Positions 11,149-19,222 of a stretch of 64,000 nucleotides of DNA are shown here, piece by piece (positions within the stretch are counted from its first letter, which is position 1; every line of letters starts with the position of its first letter). The stretch comes from Thauera sp. (lineage in GTDB: Bacteria; Pseudomonadota; Gammaproteobacteria; Burkholderiales; Rhodocyclaceae): the NCBI GenBank assembly GCA_017302295.1, contig JAFLDS010000014.1, forward strand, positions 27,383 through 91,382. Reading direction: 5' to 3'. A program made the translations under genes and the position numbers. The notes beneath the pieces were generated by a model that worked only from the letters and a program-made list of their open reading frames with translations, was not told where the DNA came from and ran no database searches.

Positions 11149-13202
11149 GCGGTTCCAGCAAAATAACGATCGGCAACCGCCTCGGTTCTTCCGACACCAT
11201 GTCCCATTTGTGCGTGCTGCAATAGATAGCTTTTTGCTACGTGCTTACCGAGGCGGGCAAATTCGATTGCGCCGATTTCCTTGTCTTGCGCAAGCAGGAT
11301 GACCTGCCGTGTTCCGTCTTCTGTCCAGTAGTCGAGCAGATTCTTGCAGTGCGTTTCGGACAATCGGGCAAGTGGCGTGTCCACGATCAGCGGCACGTTG
11401 TAGCCGGTAACCTCGGCCAAGGCTCCAACCAGTGATAGCACGAATAGCTGGGACTCGCCCGAAGATTTGGGGAGATGGATCTCACTTCCCTCGTGGCTGA
11501 AAAGAACTGCCTTGCCGTCGTTCTGTATCTCGATGCGCGCCACCTGGTCCTTGTGGTGAAGGCGTCGGAAGAGCCGCGTTGTCGCGTCCGAAAGCGCCCT
11601 CAGCTTCAGTTCGAACAGTGCGGGCAGGAGGTCATCGATCATGGCGACGACCCGTTCGGCACGCTGCGCGGCGATGCGCTCGGGATGCCCCTCGACCAGT
11701 TTCTTGCGCTCCCGTTCATAGGTTGCGCTGAGCTGCGATATATCGGCGTTCAGGGCGATCAGCTCGTTATCCTTTACATCGATCAGGCCGCGCAACTCCT
11801 CGAGGCGGAGCTGGATCGACGTCAGCATAGTTGACAATTGCTCTGCTTCAGCGGAGCGATCGGTGCCGTCGGCGCCTTCCAGCCGGATGCGTTCCTGCTG
11901 AAGACGCCACCTTTCGTGTATGGCCTCATCCAACTTGATGGCAAGGGTACGCAGTGCGCTGCCCGAAACCCGGATGCGTTGGCGCATGTCGGCGAGCTTG
12001 CGGCGTTCATTGGTTTGCAGGTAGCGATGCCAATGAAAATCCGCACAGCCTGACGGTCGCGGCGAGTAGAGGCTCTCCCAAGCCTCGGCCAGAGTCCGCT
12101 CGAGTGAGTCGCGCGCACCGGGAAGATGGCAGACGCCGGCAATCCAGGCCGAGTTGAAGAACGTGTCGTGAAACTTCTGCCAGCGCGGCTGTTGCTCGTC
12201 ACGGAAGTGCTCCCACGACGACAGCGTGTCTTCCTGTTCGAGTGCTTCGGTGAGAGCGTCGTGCAGTTGTCGTCTGACGAGCTGCAGCGGTAACGCGGTC
12301 GACATCATCTTCCGCAACTGGGTACGGTAATGGTCTTCATCCTGCTCGGCGCGCGCACTCGCTTCGACAACGTCGGCAACGGTACGGGCATCGCTGCCCT
12401 GAGCCAGATCGCGGAGTTGCCGCGTCAGGCGTTCGCGTTGTTCACCGCCGCGCTGGAACTCGGTCTGGAGCTCATGGAGTGCTTCGGCGAGTTCGTCACG
12501 TCGGGCGGTTTTCTGGGTGAGCTGCTCTCCCAGTTCGCTGACGCGTTCCTCGTCTACCCCGCCCGCTTGACGCAGTTTTGCCGTGCTGTATTCCGCCAGC
12601 TTTTCCCGTAGTTCCCGCACCAATACCACACCGAGAAGGTTTTCGAGGCCGGAAAGGATCCAGCGGGTACGATCTTCATCAGCCAGGACCGCAATCTTTT
12701 CACCGTCGAAGAAGAAGAACGGCGCGAGCCACGGGGGAACCGCGTAACTGGAAAGCAACGCGGGCAGCATGACTTCCGGCCGCCCGGTCCAGGTGCTGCT
12801 GCCAGCACCCTGGGTTTCTATGACGAGACGCTGCGAATCGTACTTTCCGCTGCTGTTGAAGAACCACTTGCGGGTGATGCGAAGGCGCCCCTTTTCCGGG
12901 CGTGTGATTTCGATGGACACTTCCATCCGGTCGTCGCCGTTACGTAACGCATGCTTGTAGAAGGCAGTTTCGAGGAAATGACCATAGCCACGCGCATGCA
13001 GCCCCGCACGGTCGAGTGCGCGATGGCTTACTGCCTCTTCGCCGTATAGTCCGACGTAAACGGCTTCGAGAAGTGTGGTCTTGCCATAGCCGTTGATACC
13101 GCCCACCAGGACGAGGTTTCTGCCCCTGGCCGGTTGTGGAAACTCGAAAACCTGGTTTTGATAGCTCTTGAAGTTGCGGAGCGCAATGCGGGAGATCCAC
13201 AT
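11145..13202 (-). CDS. dndD: DNA sulfur modification protein DndD (SMC-like ATPase)
   Basis: A 685-residue RecF/SMC/Rad50-like ATPase. Walker A GINGYGKTT is at residues 35-43, after IALRNFKSYQNQVFEFP. The middle (~200-540) is rich in heptad-like helices. The C-terminal lobe has the ABC signature SSGESQ (580-585) and Walker B LIVDTPL (605-611), then QVILLAQDKEIG. This arrangement is that of DndD, which uses ATP hydrolysis during phosphorothioate insertion together with DndC and DndE. The start lies four bases after the small upstream gene; its stop overlaps the DndE-FtsK start. Confidence 0.92.
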   Translation of the reverse strand: MWISRIALRNFKSYQNQVFEFPQPARGRNLVLVGGINGYGKTTLLEAVYVGLYGEEAVSHRALDRAGLHARGYGHFLETAFYKHALRNGDDRMEVSIEITRPEKGRLRITRKWFFNSSGKYDSQRLVIETQGAGSSTWTGRPEVMLPALLSSYAVPPWLAPFFFFDGEKIAVLADEDRTRWILSGLENLLGVVLVRELREKLAEYSTAKLRQAGGVDEERVSELGEQLTQKTARRDELAEALHELQTEFQRGGEQRERLTRQLRDLAQGSDARTVADVVEASARAEQDEDHYRTQLRKMMSTALPLQLVRRQLHDALTEALEQEDTLSSWEHFRDEQQPRWQKFHDTFFNSAWIAGVCHLPGARDSLERTLAEAWESLYSPRPSGCADFHWHRYLQTNERRKLADMRQRIRVSGSALRTLAIKLDEAIHERWRLQQERIRLEGADGTDRSAEAEQLSTMLTSIQLRLEELRGLIDVKDNELIALNADISQLSATYERERKKLVEGHPERIAAQRAERVVAMIDDLLPALFELKLRALSDATTRLFRRLHHKDQVARIEIQNDGKAVLFSHEGSEIHLPKSSGESQLFVLSLVGALAEVTGYNVPLIVDTPLARLSETHCKNLLDYWTEDGTRQVILLAQDKEIGAIEFARLGKHVAKSYLLQHAQMGHGVGRTEAVADRYFAGTA

Positions 13203-13206
13203 GCGC

Positions 13207-13437
13207 TTACTCCGGACTCGCCATCAGGATGTCGTCGATGTCTTCCGTCAGGCCTCTACGGCGCTGCTTGTGCGCGTGCTCGCGATACGCCGCGACGAGA
13301 CGTGCGAGTTGATCCTCGGCCACATGATGTTCGCCAAGATGGCGGATCACGACTGCATAGGCGTCGGGGTCGTGCCACAAGGGGAGATCGTCCACATCGT
13401 GCTCGATCGCGATGTTCAGATGGTTACTCAAGGGCAT
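13207..13437 (-). CDS. Small Dnd-operon protein of unknown function
   Basis: A 76-residue, acidic and His-rich protein (MPLSNHLNIAIEHDVDDLPL to DDILMASPE) set between dndC and dndD. It overlaps the end of dndC by 14 bases and stops four bases before dndD, so it is plainly part of the operon. Small proteins in this position occur in other DNA-modification loci and are annotated only as system-associated. No catalytic motif is visible; a structural or adaptor role is a guess. Confidence 0.7.
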   Translation of the reverse strand: MPLSNHLNIAIEHDVDDLPLWHDPDAYAVVIRHLGEHHVAEDQLARLVAAYREHAHKQRRRGLTEDIDDILMASPE

Positions 13438-14527
13438 ATTCCTGCTGGTTTTGCTGTATGAGGTCTTCCGCCCATATGCGGCGGATGGTTTCGATCTCCG
13501 CGTCGCTGATAAGGCGCGCGCCGTAGGCCTGTTCGGTTTCCTGCAGGCGTTCGAGGATCATTTGACGCGCCGCGATGGTGAAGGGACCGGGTACCAGACG
13601 TCCGTTGGCGACCGTGAGCTTGCCGGAGCGGCGGCGTCCCTGGCGGAGGCTGAGTTCGTTTCGGATAGTCTTGAGCCAGTCGCGAAACTCGATCAGCGGG
13701 GCGTACTGAGCGTTGCCGCTGTCGACGAAACCTTGCAGGCTCTTGTCCTTCTCCACGACGGTGCAGGTCCAGCAGCCGAAGCGGCTTGAATTGGTGCCAC
13801 ACCCGGGCGCGTCATCCTGTGACAGCACAATGGGGCATTCGCCGCCGGCTGCGTCGCGGTAGAGCTTGATCAGCCGGCTGTTGTCGCCACCCCAGGCTGG
13901 AGGGTAGGTGGCGAGGAGTTCCCAGACCTCGTCAGTCGTGAGGTCGACGATTGGTCGGTAGATGTAGGCGCCTGTGAGGTCGTTGTGCGGGTGCAGGCGC
14001 GAGTCCTCGTGGTTCTCGTATCCGTCTATCCGGCGACGACGAACCTCCGACTCGTCACGCCGGACGCCGAGCAGGATGATTGCGGCCCCGTTTTCGGCAA
14101 CCTGGTTGCGAATGTAACGGCTGGTCGGCTGGATCTTCAGACGGTCTGTACACCAGCGCATCTGCTGGTTCGGACTGGGGTAGCCCTTGCCGATGAGGAG
14201 AGCCCAGAAAGTCTGGGTATCGTCAGGGGTCGTTGTCGCAACCGTGATCGGCAGGTCGTGAACACGCGTCCCGTCCTCGATTTCCTTCAGGGACTGCTTG
14301 AGGTGCGATACGACAAGGGGGCTTTCGACCAGTGTGTCGTTGGCGACGACGTGAACCTTGCGCAGCAGACGGCTTGGCGCGATGTCCATCAGCGCGGCGA
14401 ATACCGCCTGGGCGACCAGGGTGCTGTCCTTGCCGCCGGAGAAGCCGATGATCCACGGGTGGTTCTGCGCCGTGGAGAGGTACTCGGCACGGATTTCGGC
14501 GACGAGGCTTGAATAGTTGTCCTGCAC
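13424..14527 (-). CDS. dndC: DNA sulfur modification protein DndC
   Basis: A PP-loop enzyme related to PAPS reductase, which activates the DNA backbone for sulfur insertion. With the start used here it has 367 residues; the ATP-pyrophosphatase loop SGGKDS is at 30-35. Cysteines at ~126 (MRWCTDRLK), 243, 252 and 255 (PGCGTNSSRFGCWTCTV) are suitable for the 4Fe-4S cluster of the family. I prefer the GTG at 14527 because AAGGA precedes it by four bases; an in-frame TTG at 14557 adds 10 residues but lacks a ribosome-binding site. It is shorter than many DndC proteins (around 500). It is the first gene of the operon. Confidence 0.9.
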   Translation of the reverse strand: MQDNYSSLVAEIRAEYLSTAQNHPWIIGFSGGKDSTLVAQAVFAALMDIAPSRLLRKVHVVANDTLVESPLVVSHLKQSLKEIEDGTRVHDLPITVATTTPDDTQTFWALLIGKGYPSPNQQMRWCTDRLKIQPTSRYIRNQVAENGAAIILLGVRRDESEVRRRRIDGYENHEDSRLHPHNDLTGAYIYRPIVDLTTDEVWELLATYPPAWGGDNSRLIKLYRDAAGGECPIVLSQDDAPGCGTNSSRFGCWTCTVVEKDKSLQGFVDSGNAQYAPLIEFRDWLKTIRNELSLRQGRRRSGKLTVANGRLVPGPFTIAARQMILERLQETEQAYGARLISDAEIETIRRIWAEDLIQQNQQEYALE

Positions 14528-14570
14528 GGTTTCCTTACACGCCGGTTTGCTGCCCAAATGTGGCAGTTGG

Positions 14571-14641
14571 CGAAGTGAACTGAAAATCCATAACAGTTTA
14601 AACCGATATTTAACTTCGATGCGCCCGGAAACTTAACTTCC
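14571..14641. promoter_or_regulatory. Three related boxes between the Dnd operon and its regulator
   Basis: TTAACTTCG (14610-14618) and TTAACTTCC (14633-14641) form a direct repeat with a 23-base period; CGAAGTGAA (14571-14579) is an inverted copy with one mismatch. The third copy covers the region where the regulator gene's ribosome-binding site should lie, and sits within the imperfect palindrome CCGGAA-N7-TTCCGG. The segment is locally AT-rich and must hold both divergent promoters, but I cannot assign -10/-35 boxes with confidence. It is likely the operator of the HTH protein encoded at 14647. Confidence 0.5.
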
Positions 14642-14646
14642 GGTTC

Positions 14647-15048
14647 ATGAACGAGAAAGCTGAGTTCGGTGTCCGGTTGTGCAAGGCGATGCAGACGCAA
14701 GGCGTACCGCTGCGTCCCAGCGTGCTTGAGCGGGAGTTCAATCGGCGCTACTGGGGAAAGCCGATTACGCTGCAGGCTGTGCGACGCTGGATGCGTGGGG
14801 AAGCCATTCCGTCGCAGGACAAACTTCAGGTGCTGGCGGAATGGCTCAAGATCGAGCCGCAGGTGTTGCGCTTCGGAGAGCAAGCAGTCCGCTCGGCACA
14901 GGTTGCACACCAGCGTTGGGAGGCGTTGAGCTATGCGGAACGCGAGACTCTCGACGCTTTCCTTCAACTACCGATCGAGCATCGACGAGTCGTGCAGCAG
15001 GTGATTGAGGCTTTCCGCTTGGCGTATTCGAAGGACGCGTCGTCATAG
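14647..15048 (+). CDS. Helix-turn-helix regulator divergent from the Dnd operon
   Basis: A 133-residue protein. Residues ~8-75 (FGVRLCKAMQTQGVPLRPSVLEREFNRRY, GKPITLQAVRRWMRGEAIPS, KLQVLAEWLKIEP) form a Cro/C1-like helix-turn-helix with the 'QAVRRWMRGEAIP' recognition-helix pattern seen in phage-type repressors. The C-terminal part (EALSYAERETLDAFLQLP) is helical and may mediate oligomerisation. Divergent placement beside dndC and the repeated boxes in the shared upstream region suggest it controls the Dnd operon and itself. It may instead be a general regulator; no other target is visible. Confidence 0.78.
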   Translation: MNEKAEFGVRLCKAMQTQGVPLRPSVLEREFNRRYWGKPITLQAVRRWMRGEAIPSQDKLQVLAEWLKIEPQVLRFGEQAVRSAQVAHQRWEALSYAERETLDAFLQLPIEHRRVVQQVIEAFRLAYSKDASS

Positions 15049-15165
15049 AGGCGTCTGCTTGCCGAACCGGACCGTTCCGGCAATGAGGCGCAACAAGAGT
15101 CGGAGCAGCGCTCCAGGTCGAGACCGAAATTGTCGGCCTGGAATCTCGTCTGAACGCCTTGGAAC

Positions 15166-15549
15166 TCAGCCGGCCAGCCGGCTTCCCAATTCGATAACCT
15201 CGCCAGGAACCTGTCGTTGTTTCCCGCCGCCAAGAGCAATGCTCTCGAGCAACCGGGAAACGACCGCTTCCAGCGGCAGCGACACACCAAAATGCAGCGT
15301 TCTGCCATCCTTGAAAATGGCCAGCGTCGGGAAATTGTCGACATCGATGTCGCCGACGATGTCCGCATCGTCCTCGATGTCGGCCCACGCGAACAGCATG
15401 TCGGGATGTGCGGCGGCGATGCGCTCCAGCATCGGCCGGAACTCGCGGCAGGTGCCGCACCAATCGGCGCAAAACGCGATCACTAAGAGCGGGTCGTCGG
15501 TGAGGCGGGGGTGGCCGGGGAGGGCGGCGACCGGGAGAAGGGTAGACAT
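15166..15549 (-). CDS. Thioredoxin family protein
   Basis: A 127-residue thioredoxin-fold protein with the redox motif WCGTC in VIAFCADWCGTCREF (Cys ~32 and ~35). The cis-proline loop is in NFPTLAIFKDGRTL. No signal peptide is seen, so it is probably cytoplasmic. It should act as a thiol-disulfide oxidoreductase; its specific partner is unknown. It lies just downstream of rlhA on the same strand, 20 bases from that gene's stop. Confidence 0.88.
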   Translation of the reverse strand: MSTLLPVAALPGHPRLTDDPLLVIAFCADWCGTCREFRPMLERIAAAHPDMLFAWADIEDDADIVGDIDVDNFPTLAIFKDGRTLHFGVSLPLEAVVSRLLESIALGGGKQRQVPGEVIELGSRLAG

Positions 15550-15569
15550 TGTGTAAGCACGCGCGCCGA

Positions 15570-17561
15570 TCAGGCTCCCGTGTGCGCTACCTTGTCCGTC
15601 GCCGCCTTGCTAGGAAAGAAACTCACCTTCTGCGCCACCACCGCATCGCGCATCTTGGCGATATGCGGCTTCATCGCGCCGACGACGTGCATCTCGCAGC
15701 GCTTGCAGTCGAAGCGCAGGGTCAGGGTTTCGTTGCCGTTGACGAGCTGCATCGGGTCGGGGCGGATGCCTTTCACTTCCTTCGGGCACAGGTTGAAGCT
15801 GTAGCGCAGGCAGTGCTTGGTGATCATCAGCGACACGTCGTCGCGCTCCTCGTTCGCCTCGTAGGCGGCGTCGATGAGCTTGACGCCGTGCTTCGCGTAG
15901 AAGGCGCGCGCCGGGTCGTTGAGGACGTTGGCGAGGTAGCTCAGCGCGTCCTGCGGATAAGGCACCGGCGGTTCGACCGCGGCGGAGCGCGGCGGGCGGA
16001 CGTGGGCCTTCAGGCGGGCGGCTTCGAGCTGCTCGACGGCGTCGCGGCGCAGCGCATTGAGCTGCGAGGCGGGGAGGAAGGGCGCTGCGGCCACGTCAAG
16101 CGCGATGTGGCCGGCGGTGAAGATCGTGTTGCCAAGCTTGGCGATGTGCTCGTGCAGCGTGGCGAGCGCGCGTTCCACGTTCTGCGCCGGCTCGTGTGCG
16201 GCGGCGAGGCTGGCGGTGGCGGTGACGCCGTCCTCGTCGGTGAAAGTCAGCGCAAAGCCGTCGGCGGTGGCGAAGAAGCGCGCGTCGACGCGTATGCGGC
16301 GCTCGGCGGATTTCTTTTCCAGCGCGCGTTCGAACTCGTGGTCGTGATTGCGGAACAGCGAGGTGCCGGGGACGAGGTCGGCGGGCAGGGGTTCGGACGG
16401 GAAGATGCGGTCGATGCCTTCGCCGCCGCCGTTGGCCTCGGCGCGGTTGACGCGCAGGCCGGTCAGCTCGCCCTTGGGGTCGTACCAGGTGAGGCCGTCG
16501 GCGTTGTGGATCGGCGCGGCGGCTTCGACGTCGAAGAACTTGCGGCCCTTGGTGTCGATCTTCGTCACCCGGCCGATCGGTTCGCCGACGAACTTGGGCG
16601 ACTCGAAGGCCTCGATGCCGTGGTGGCGGTCGTTGGCGAAGTAGTCGGTGTACCCACGGTTGAAGGTCTTGTCGGCCTGTGGCGTGAACAGGAAGGTGCT
16701 GCGCCCGCTGGAAGCGCGGCGATACACCGGGCCGTCCGCCTCGGGGTGCTCGATGATTTCGTCGAGCAGCGTGCGGTAGTGCGCGGTGATGTTCTTGACG
16801 TAGGAGAGGTCCTTGTAGCGGCCCTCGATCTTGAATGAGCTCACGCCCGCCGCGGCCAGTGCGCGCAGGTTGGCGCTCTGGTTGTTGTCTTTCATCGACA
16901 GCATGTGCTGGTTGCTGGCGATGGTGTTGCCGTCCTTGTCCTTCAGGTCGTAGGGCAGGCGGCAGGCCTGCGAGCATTCGCCGCGGTTGGCGCTGCGCCC
17001 GGTGTGGGCGTGGCTGATGTAGCACTGGCCGGAGTAGGCCACGCACAGCGCGCCGTGCACGAAGTATTCGAGGTAGCAGTCGGTCGCATCGGCGATCTGG
17101 CGCACCTGCTGGAGCGTCAGCTCGCGCGCCAGCACGATCTGCGAGAAGCCCACGTCCTGCAGGAAGCGCGCCTTGCTCGCGTCGCGGATGTCGGTCTGGG
17201 TGCTGGCGTGCAGCTGGATCGGCGGCAGGTCGAGCTCCAGCAGGCCCATGTCCTGCACGATGAGCGCGTCGACGCCGGCTTCGTAGAGCTGCCACACGAG
17301 CTGGCGCGCGGGTTCGAGTTCGGCGTCGTGCAGGATGGTGTTGAGCGCGACGAAGATCTCGGCGTGGTAGCGGTGCGCGTGCGAGACCAGGCGAGCGATG
17401 TCGGCAACGGTGTTTTCTGCCGACGAGCGCGCGCCGAAGGACGGGCCGCCGATGTACACCGCGTCCGCGCCGTGGTTGATCGCCTCGATGCCGATGTCGG
17501 CCGTCTTGGCGGGGGCGAGGAGTTCGAGGACCTTGCGGTCGCGGGAGGTTGCAGTGCTCAT
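15570..17561 (-). CDS. rlhA: U32-family 23S rRNA C2501 hydroxylation protein RlhA
   Basis: A 663-residue U32 peptidase family protein. The start is the ATG of MSTATSRDRKVLELLAPAKT; the frame upstream reads into unrelated low-complexity sequence. The U32 signature is visible as EYFVHGALCVAYSGQC, with further cysteines in NRGECSQACR. The C-terminal half includes a DUF3656-like region and CLRYSFNLCPKE...LRFDCKRCEM, giving another cysteine group. Length and the C-terminal extension fit RlhA/YdcP (about 650), not the shorter TrhP/YegQ. In E. coli RlhA is required for 5-hydroxycytidine at 23S rRNA position 2501. The cysteines are consistent with an iron-sulfur centre. Confidence 0.88.
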   Translation of the reverse strand: MSTATSRDRKVLELLAPAKTADIGIEAINHGADAVYIGGPSFGARSSAENTVADIARLVSHAHRYHAEIFVALNTILHDAELEPARQLVWQLYEAGVDALIVQDMGLLELDLPPIQLHASTQTDIRDASKARFLQDVGFSQIVLARELTLQQVRQIADATDCYLEYFVHGALCVAYSGQCYISHAHTGRSANRGECSQACRLPYDLKDKDGNTIASNQHMLSMKDNNQSANLRALAAAGVSSFKIEGRYKDLSYVKNITAHYRTLLDEIIEHPEADGPVYRRASSGRSTFLFTPQADKTFNRGYTDYFANDRHHGIEAFESPKFVGEPIGRVTKIDTKGRKFFDVEAAAPIHNADGLTWYDPKGELTGLRVNRAEANGGGEGIDRIFPSEPLPADLVPGTSLFRNHDHEFERALEKKSAERRIRVDARFFATADGFALTFTDEDGVTATASLAAAHEPAQNVERALATLHEHIAKLGNTIFTAGHIALDVAAAPFLPASQLNALRRDAVEQLEAARLKAHVRPPRSAAVEPPVPYPQDALSYLANVLNDPARAFYAKHGVKLIDAAYEANEERDDVSLMITKHCLRYSFNLCPKEVKGIRPDPMQLVNGNETLTLRFDCKRCEMHVVGAMKPHIAKMRDAVVAQKVSFFPSKAATDKVAHTGA

Positions 17562-17622
17562 CGGCGAAAACGTGCGCAAGCGCTTGATCGGAAAGGCCGC
17601 AATGATACCGCGTCTGCCCGCT

Positions 17623-17979
17623 TCAGGCGGTTCGACGTGTGCCCCGCAACGTGACCGGCAGCAGGATGGCGACACCGATGGCGTCGGCGATCCAGTCCAG
17701 CGGGTCGCCGACACGGTAGCCGGTGAAGGACTGCGCTACCTCCATCGCTGCCCCATAGGCGAGCAGTCCGAGACCGAGGGCGAAGGCGCTGCGCGGCCAG
17801 GCGGACAGCCCGAGCAGGGCCAGCGCGGCGAACAGGAGCGCGTGCTCGACCTTGTCCTGCCACGACACGATCTGCACGATGTCGGGCGCGGGAAGCAGCG
17901 CGAGCCAGAACACGGCGACAAGTGCGGCGACGAAAATGAGGCGAAGCGGGAACCGAAGGGCGGGGCTGGTAATCATCAA
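17623..17979 (-). CDS. VanZ-like membrane protein
   Basis: A 118-residue integral membrane protein with about four hydrophobic segments (residues ~10-30, 45-62, 66-84 and 96-112). The pattern WQDKVEHALLFAALALLG followed by EVAQSFTGYRVGDPLDWIADAIGV is characteristic of VanZ-like proteins. The family is named after a teicoplanin-resistance protein, but in Gram-negative bacteria its function is unknown. It lies 61 bases upstream of rlhA on the same strand. Confidence 0.84.
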   Translation of the reverse strand: MMITSPALRFPLRLIFVAALVAVFWLALLPAPDIVQIVSWQDKVEHALLFAALALLGLSAWPRSAFALGLGLLAYGAAMEVAQSFTGYRVGDPLDWIADAIGVAILLPVTLRGTRRTA

Positions 17980-18043
17980 TGGTGCTCGATGTGGATGCGT
18001 ACGTTGGTGGGTGCCTTGCTGTCGATTCGACGGGAGAAACGTG

Positions 18044-19183
18044 ATGCGAGTTTGTCGTTCCTTGCTGTTTGCCGCCAGTGCGGCGTGTTCGCTGCTGCTG
18101 GCTGCGGGCGTGGGCGCTGCCAGTGTGACCGTCCAGACGGAGGCTGGCGCGCTGCGCCTGACCGAAGTCGCGCAAGGGCTGGAGCATCCGTGGTCGCTGG
18201 CCTTTCTGCCCGATGGGCGGATGCTCGTGACCGAGCGTGAGGGCCGCCTGCGTGTGGTGACGGCTGCCGGAGCGCTTTCGCAGCCGCTGGGCGGGGTGCC
18301 GAGAGTGCATGCAGTCGGGCAGGGCGGGCTGCTCGACGTGGTGCTGAGTCCGGACTACGCGACCGATCAGCGCATCTACTTCTCGTTCGCACAGCCCACG
18401 GACAAGGGCGCGCGCACGGCCGTCGCGCGTGCGCGACTCAACCTCGAGGCGCTGAAGCTGGAGGACGTGCAGGTGATCTTCACCCAGCGCGACGATCCGT
18501 CGGGCGGCGGGCATTTCGGCTCGCGCCTCGTGTTCGCGCGCGACGGCAATCTGTTCGTGACCCTGGGCGACCGCTATAACCACCGTGATCGCGCGCAGGA
18601 CCTGGGCAGTCATCTGGGCAAGGTAGTGAGGATCCGGCCCGATGGCGGCGTGCCGGCGGACAACCCCTTCGTGAGGCGGGCGGGGGCCTTGCCCGAGATC
18701 TGGACCTACGGCCACCGCAACGTGCAGGGCGCGGCGCTGAACCCGGCGACCGGTGTGCTGTGGACGCATGAGCACGGGCCGCAGGGCGGGGACGAACTCA
18801 ACATTTCGCGCGGCGGTCGCAACTACGGCTGGCCGGACATCACCTTCGGCCGGGAATACGTCACCGGCTTCCGGATCGGCGAAGGTACGGCGCGCGCCGA
18901 CGTCGAGGCGCCCGTCAAGCAATGGACGCCGTCGATCGCGCCGTCGGGCATGGCTTTCTACACCGGCGATGCCGTGCCGAGCTGGAAGGGTAATGTGTTC
19001 GTCGGCGCGCTGAAGTACCAGATGCTGGTGCGCCTGGTGCTGGACGGCGACAAGGTGGTCCGCGAGGAGCGTCTGCTGGCCGACCAGGGCAAACGCATTC
19101 GCGACGTGCGCCAGGGGCCGGACGGCCGGCTGTGGCTGCTGGACGATACCGACGGACGCATCCTGCGGCTGGATCCGCTGTGA
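18044..19183 (+). CDS. PQQ-dependent aldose sugar dehydrogenase family protein
   Basis: A 379-residue protein with an N-terminal signal peptide (MRVCRSLLFAASAACSLLLA, cleavage near AGVGAA) and a six-bladed beta-propeller of the soluble glucose dehydrogenase family (GSDH). Recognisable segments are EHPWSLAFLPDGRMLVTERE, GGLLDVVLSPDYATDQRIYF, GGGHFGSRLVFARDGNLFVT, WTHEHGPQGGDELN and NYGWPDITFG. These match periplasmic PQQ-dependent aldose sugar dehydrogenases such as YliI. The ATG at 18044 is preceded by GGGAG. The substrate is likely an aldose sugar, but this is not resolvable from sequence. Confidence 0.88.
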   Translation: MRVCRSLLFAASAACSLLLAAGVGAASVTVQTEAGALRLTEVAQGLEHPWSLAFLPDGRMLVTEREGRLRVVTAAGALSQPLGGVPRVHAVGQGGLLDVVLSPDYATDQRIYFSFAQPTDKGARTAVARARLNLEALKLEDVQVIFTQRDDPSGGGHFGSRLVFARDGNLFVTLGDRYNHRDRAQDLGSHLGKVVRIRPDGGVPADNPFVRRAGALPEIWTYGHRNVQGAALNPATGVLWTHEHGPQGGDELNISRGGRNYGWPDITFGREYVTGFRIGEGTARADVEAPVKQWTPSIAPSGMAFYTGDAVPSWKGNVFVGALKYQMLVRLVLDGDKVVREERLLADQGKRIRDVRQGPDGRLWLLDDTDGRILRLDPL

Positions 19184-19198
19184 CCTGCGACCCCTTTG

Positions 19199-19222
19199 GG
19201 GCCGCCCGCAGGCGGCCCTTCA
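19199..19222. terminator. Hairpin between convergent genes
   Basis: GGGCCGCC (19199-19206) and GGCGGCCC (19211-19218) form an 8-bp perfect stem with loop CGCA, placed between the stop of the sugar dehydrogenase and the convergent HDOD gene, whose stop it abuts. There is little U tract on either strand, so termination would be weak or factor-assisted. Confidence 0.45.
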
